Assembly (NCBI GenBank): GCA_037951165.1
Contig: JBBDHG010000008.1
Coordinates: 4,473,501 to 4,537,500, forward strand
DNA length: 64,000 nt
Direction of reading: 5' to 3'
DNA from: Lophius americanus
Lineage: Eukaryota > Chordata > Actinopteri > Lophiiformes > Lophiidae
Part shown: in pieces, positions 61,346 through 64,000 of the stretch
Layout of the letters: each line of letters begins with the position of its first letter
Position numbering within the stretch: the first letter of the stretch is position 1
Program-made: the position numbers and the translations under genes
Notes under the pieces: model-generated
What the model saw: only the letters and a program-made list of their open reading frames with translations
What the model was told of the DNA's origin: nothing
Databases searched by the model: none

Positions 61346-64000
61346 TATGTAATTCTCACTGAGATACATTTCAGAAATGGGATTAATTCTTTCTGTACTT
61401 TCATGACTACTTATGAATATTCAGCCTTAAATATGAACTAGAATGTTGGCACAATGGTTAAGTCAAACATGTAACACATGCTGGAACATACAAGCGATTA
61501 CGCAAGATAAAGCAAAATTTTAAGCTATGAATTGGCCATGGTGGAGATTGTTCTTTTGCTGACAAGAGTAGTCACAACAATGGAATTTTGTTTTGTCCCT
61601 CGTCCAACGGCAAAGAAGCCCAAATAGAGAAACTATGTAAAATACAACAGCAATAAATTATTTTAAAAAAGAGGTAGCAAGTAAACAATGAACAATGAAA
61701 TAAGGTTGTAATAGTATGCGGTGTAAACCACAAGTAGCACAAAATGCTTTGTGGCTGGGTAACAGAGGACCAATTATAAAGGAAGCATTCGGGCACAAAC
61801 TCAGTCAGGATATGTTTTAAGTTTAGGTTCTTAAAGTATCAGATGGCTACATGTATCAAACACATGACTTGCAAAATCTGTGTTCATGTGCTTGATGGAC
61901 ACAAATTCAGTCCTTACTTCCTTATTGTTTAAAACTGAGACAAACATTCAAGTTAAGCAGATTTTCAGAGGGAAACTCTTTGGTGGGGTTTGCTGTGTGG
62001 AAATATCCACAATAGAACAACTAGGATACTTTACTTCAGCACATAAAGCTGCATCTTACTAACACACAACTAATATAACCCTATCAAAAACTGCACACAC
62101 CCTCTTGCAATTCAGTCAACTATAAAGCTAGAGAGAAAGATGGGAAGGTAGAAGGTCTTGCTACTGTCTTTCATGAAGACAATGTGATCAAAAAAAGCTA
62201 CCAGCCGACCAATGTACTGTGGAAAAGTTTGTCTCATTAAAAGTCATTAATTTGAAGTTGTTTCTCACGGGATGCTTTTAGGAAACACTTTTTTACTCCA
62301 AAAAAACTGCCCCCATATGAGGTTTAATTGAAAATAGCTGTATGACAAATGCACACAATGTTTGAATTTGAGAGGAAAACTGTGTTTCCCCTGGCATGAG
62401 AATGAAATATCACAATATGGTGTACATCACACAATATATAGCTTGATTCTTTATAAAACGGAAGGCTAGTTGCCTTGGAGTCCTTATGGCACTCTACATT
62501 ATTTGTCTGCATTCACTCTCTGTATATTCAATGCGAAATATAGAAGAGATGGCATGGCAGTATCAACGCAGATTATGTGTTTTCTTTTTATTAATAGCTA
62601 CTGCATCTCTGAAAAACAGGGAGACCATCCCCTGGCTTTTGGGAAAATATGACGGCGCAAAAACAAACAGCATTAACATCCAGTACAAAGTAATGACCCT
62701 TTTTACCAAATAAACCGTAACATACAAGACAGTGGAAGTAGCTGGCAGAATAATCAGTCATGTGTCATTGTGGCACAATGCATTTTTCAAAATTTACCCT
62801 CAGATGATATAAAGTTTCTTGAAAAAAAAGGCTGGCATCCTTTTGGGGCATCAAACCAACTCCAGTTAAACTAGAGGTGGGCAAGGACGAAATGACTCTT
62901 TCAATATAAAACAGAATGATCAATTCAGCTGTTGTTTGATACGACAAGTGTTAAACAAACAAAACATCATTGATGCATCCATGTAGTTCTGGCTACAGGA
63001 AATGAAACAACCTGAACAAAATTATTGTTTTATGTATTTACTTGTGATGCCAGAAGAAGCAAACCAATGCAGGCAAGATTGGAGGCAGTACGAAAAAAGC
63101 CTGCTTGGCTTTTTTGTATTTTCATTGCAAATAATAATAAGTGTACTTCACTTAAACTTAACAAATACTCAGGAGAGTATTTGCCTCAAAAAACTCCAAG
63201 TAAAGTAGATCCTTAATTTCAAGTTATTAAAGCTAAATTCATTCTATTCAATTTTAACAAATTCATTGAATGATCCACTTTACCTGGAAATTTTAAAACA
63301 ACTGCTTCTTGACTCATGAAAGTCAACTTATAATAATTTACAGTGTATATTGCCTTAAAGCATACAGAAATTAAGATATATTATAAATTAAGTGTAAAGC
63401 GTACTGCTACCTTTTTCTGTTAATAATCAGTCCAGCTCACCCAGCAGTCCATCTCTCTCAGTCACTGCCAGAGCAGTGCAACAAAAAGAAATTGACTAAA
63501 AACATGTCATTAGTCATAACCGAAAAATGCCATATTATTATTTTTTTTTTTACAAGTTGAGCAATATACGCACATGTAGTGCTTCCAACAAATACAAACT
63601 GTGGTAGTGACATAACAAGGTAATTCTATATTGAAAATGTTTTGGAGAAACATTTAAGTGTTGTAATCATCTTTACTCATGTGTTTGTTTGTTCATTCAC
63701 TATTTTTTCTTTTACGAAGGCTAATTGGTAACTGTTAAGCGGATCATTTCGCATTTAAATGGTTCAGATAGAAGTACAAAAACTACTTTGACCCACCAAT
63801 AATTTATATTGAGTGTATGGCATGGAGACATAAATCAAAATGTTGTAATTCTACATTTCTTCGTTGCAGAAGTTATATTTGTCCTAATTAGTTGTGCAAG
63901 GATAAATTGTCAGTCATGTTGTAAAGATTGCAAAGCCCATCGAGACAAATAAGTCGTTTGTGATATTTGGTAAGTGAAAAGATTTGACTCGGTTATTAGG
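61346..64000. other. Unannotated end of window
   Basis: AT-rich. I find no further ccdc88b exon, no other gene and no recognised repeat family. It is probably still ccdc88b intron, because the conserved C-terminal exons have not appeared. Confidence 0.45.

Overview
The window is vertebrate nuclear DNA, almost certainly from a teleost fish. It is AT-rich, its coding capacity is split into short exons with GT...AG introns, it carries long GT, CA, ATT and CTGT microsatellites, and it holds decayed copies of repeat families typical of fish genomes (L2/Rex-like, RTE-like and Tx1-like LINEs, Tc1 elements, several short non-autonomous repeats). I see no prokaryotic feature, CRISPR array, rRNA or convincing tRNA.

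Layout, all genes on the + strand: (1) 603-4529, the 3' five exons of a coiled-coil gene whose heptad region aligns with the TJAP1/BEGAIN family; its 5' end is outside the window. (2) 4530-13916, intergenic: a recent 559-bp tandem duplication, a perfect hairpin and pieces of an L2-type LINE. (3) 13917-18321, a complete photoreceptor tetraspanin of the peripherin-2/ROM1 family, 364 aa, five exons; ROM1 fits best. (4) 20332-58188 and probably beyond, ccdc88b (Hook-related protein 3, Girdin/Daple family): 23 exons recognised, 1370 codons open and phase-consistent, with the 3' end outside the window. Its introns hold a Tc1 remnant, a Tx1-type LINE lacking its 3' half, several LINE 3' ends and a roughly 400-bp repeat found in two introns.

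The genes do not form a pathway. The rom1-like gene serves rod/cone outer-segment discs; ccdc88b is a microtubule/G-protein linked coiled-coil scaffold. Their proximity matches human 11q12-q13, where ROM1 and CCDC88B lie within about 2 Mb (from memory), and this supports both assignments. BEGAIN and CCDC88C share human 14q32, so the first gene could be the 11q-type ohnolog of BEGAIN/TJAP1 (inference).

I found no new multi-gene system. The most notable observations are two extra introns in the rom1-like first coding exon, both flanked by short AGGT-containing direct repeats; acceptor sites lying inside or directly after (TG)n tracts in two genes; the possible third TJAP1/BEGAIN-type gene; and an unclassified dispersed repeat in ccdc88b introns.
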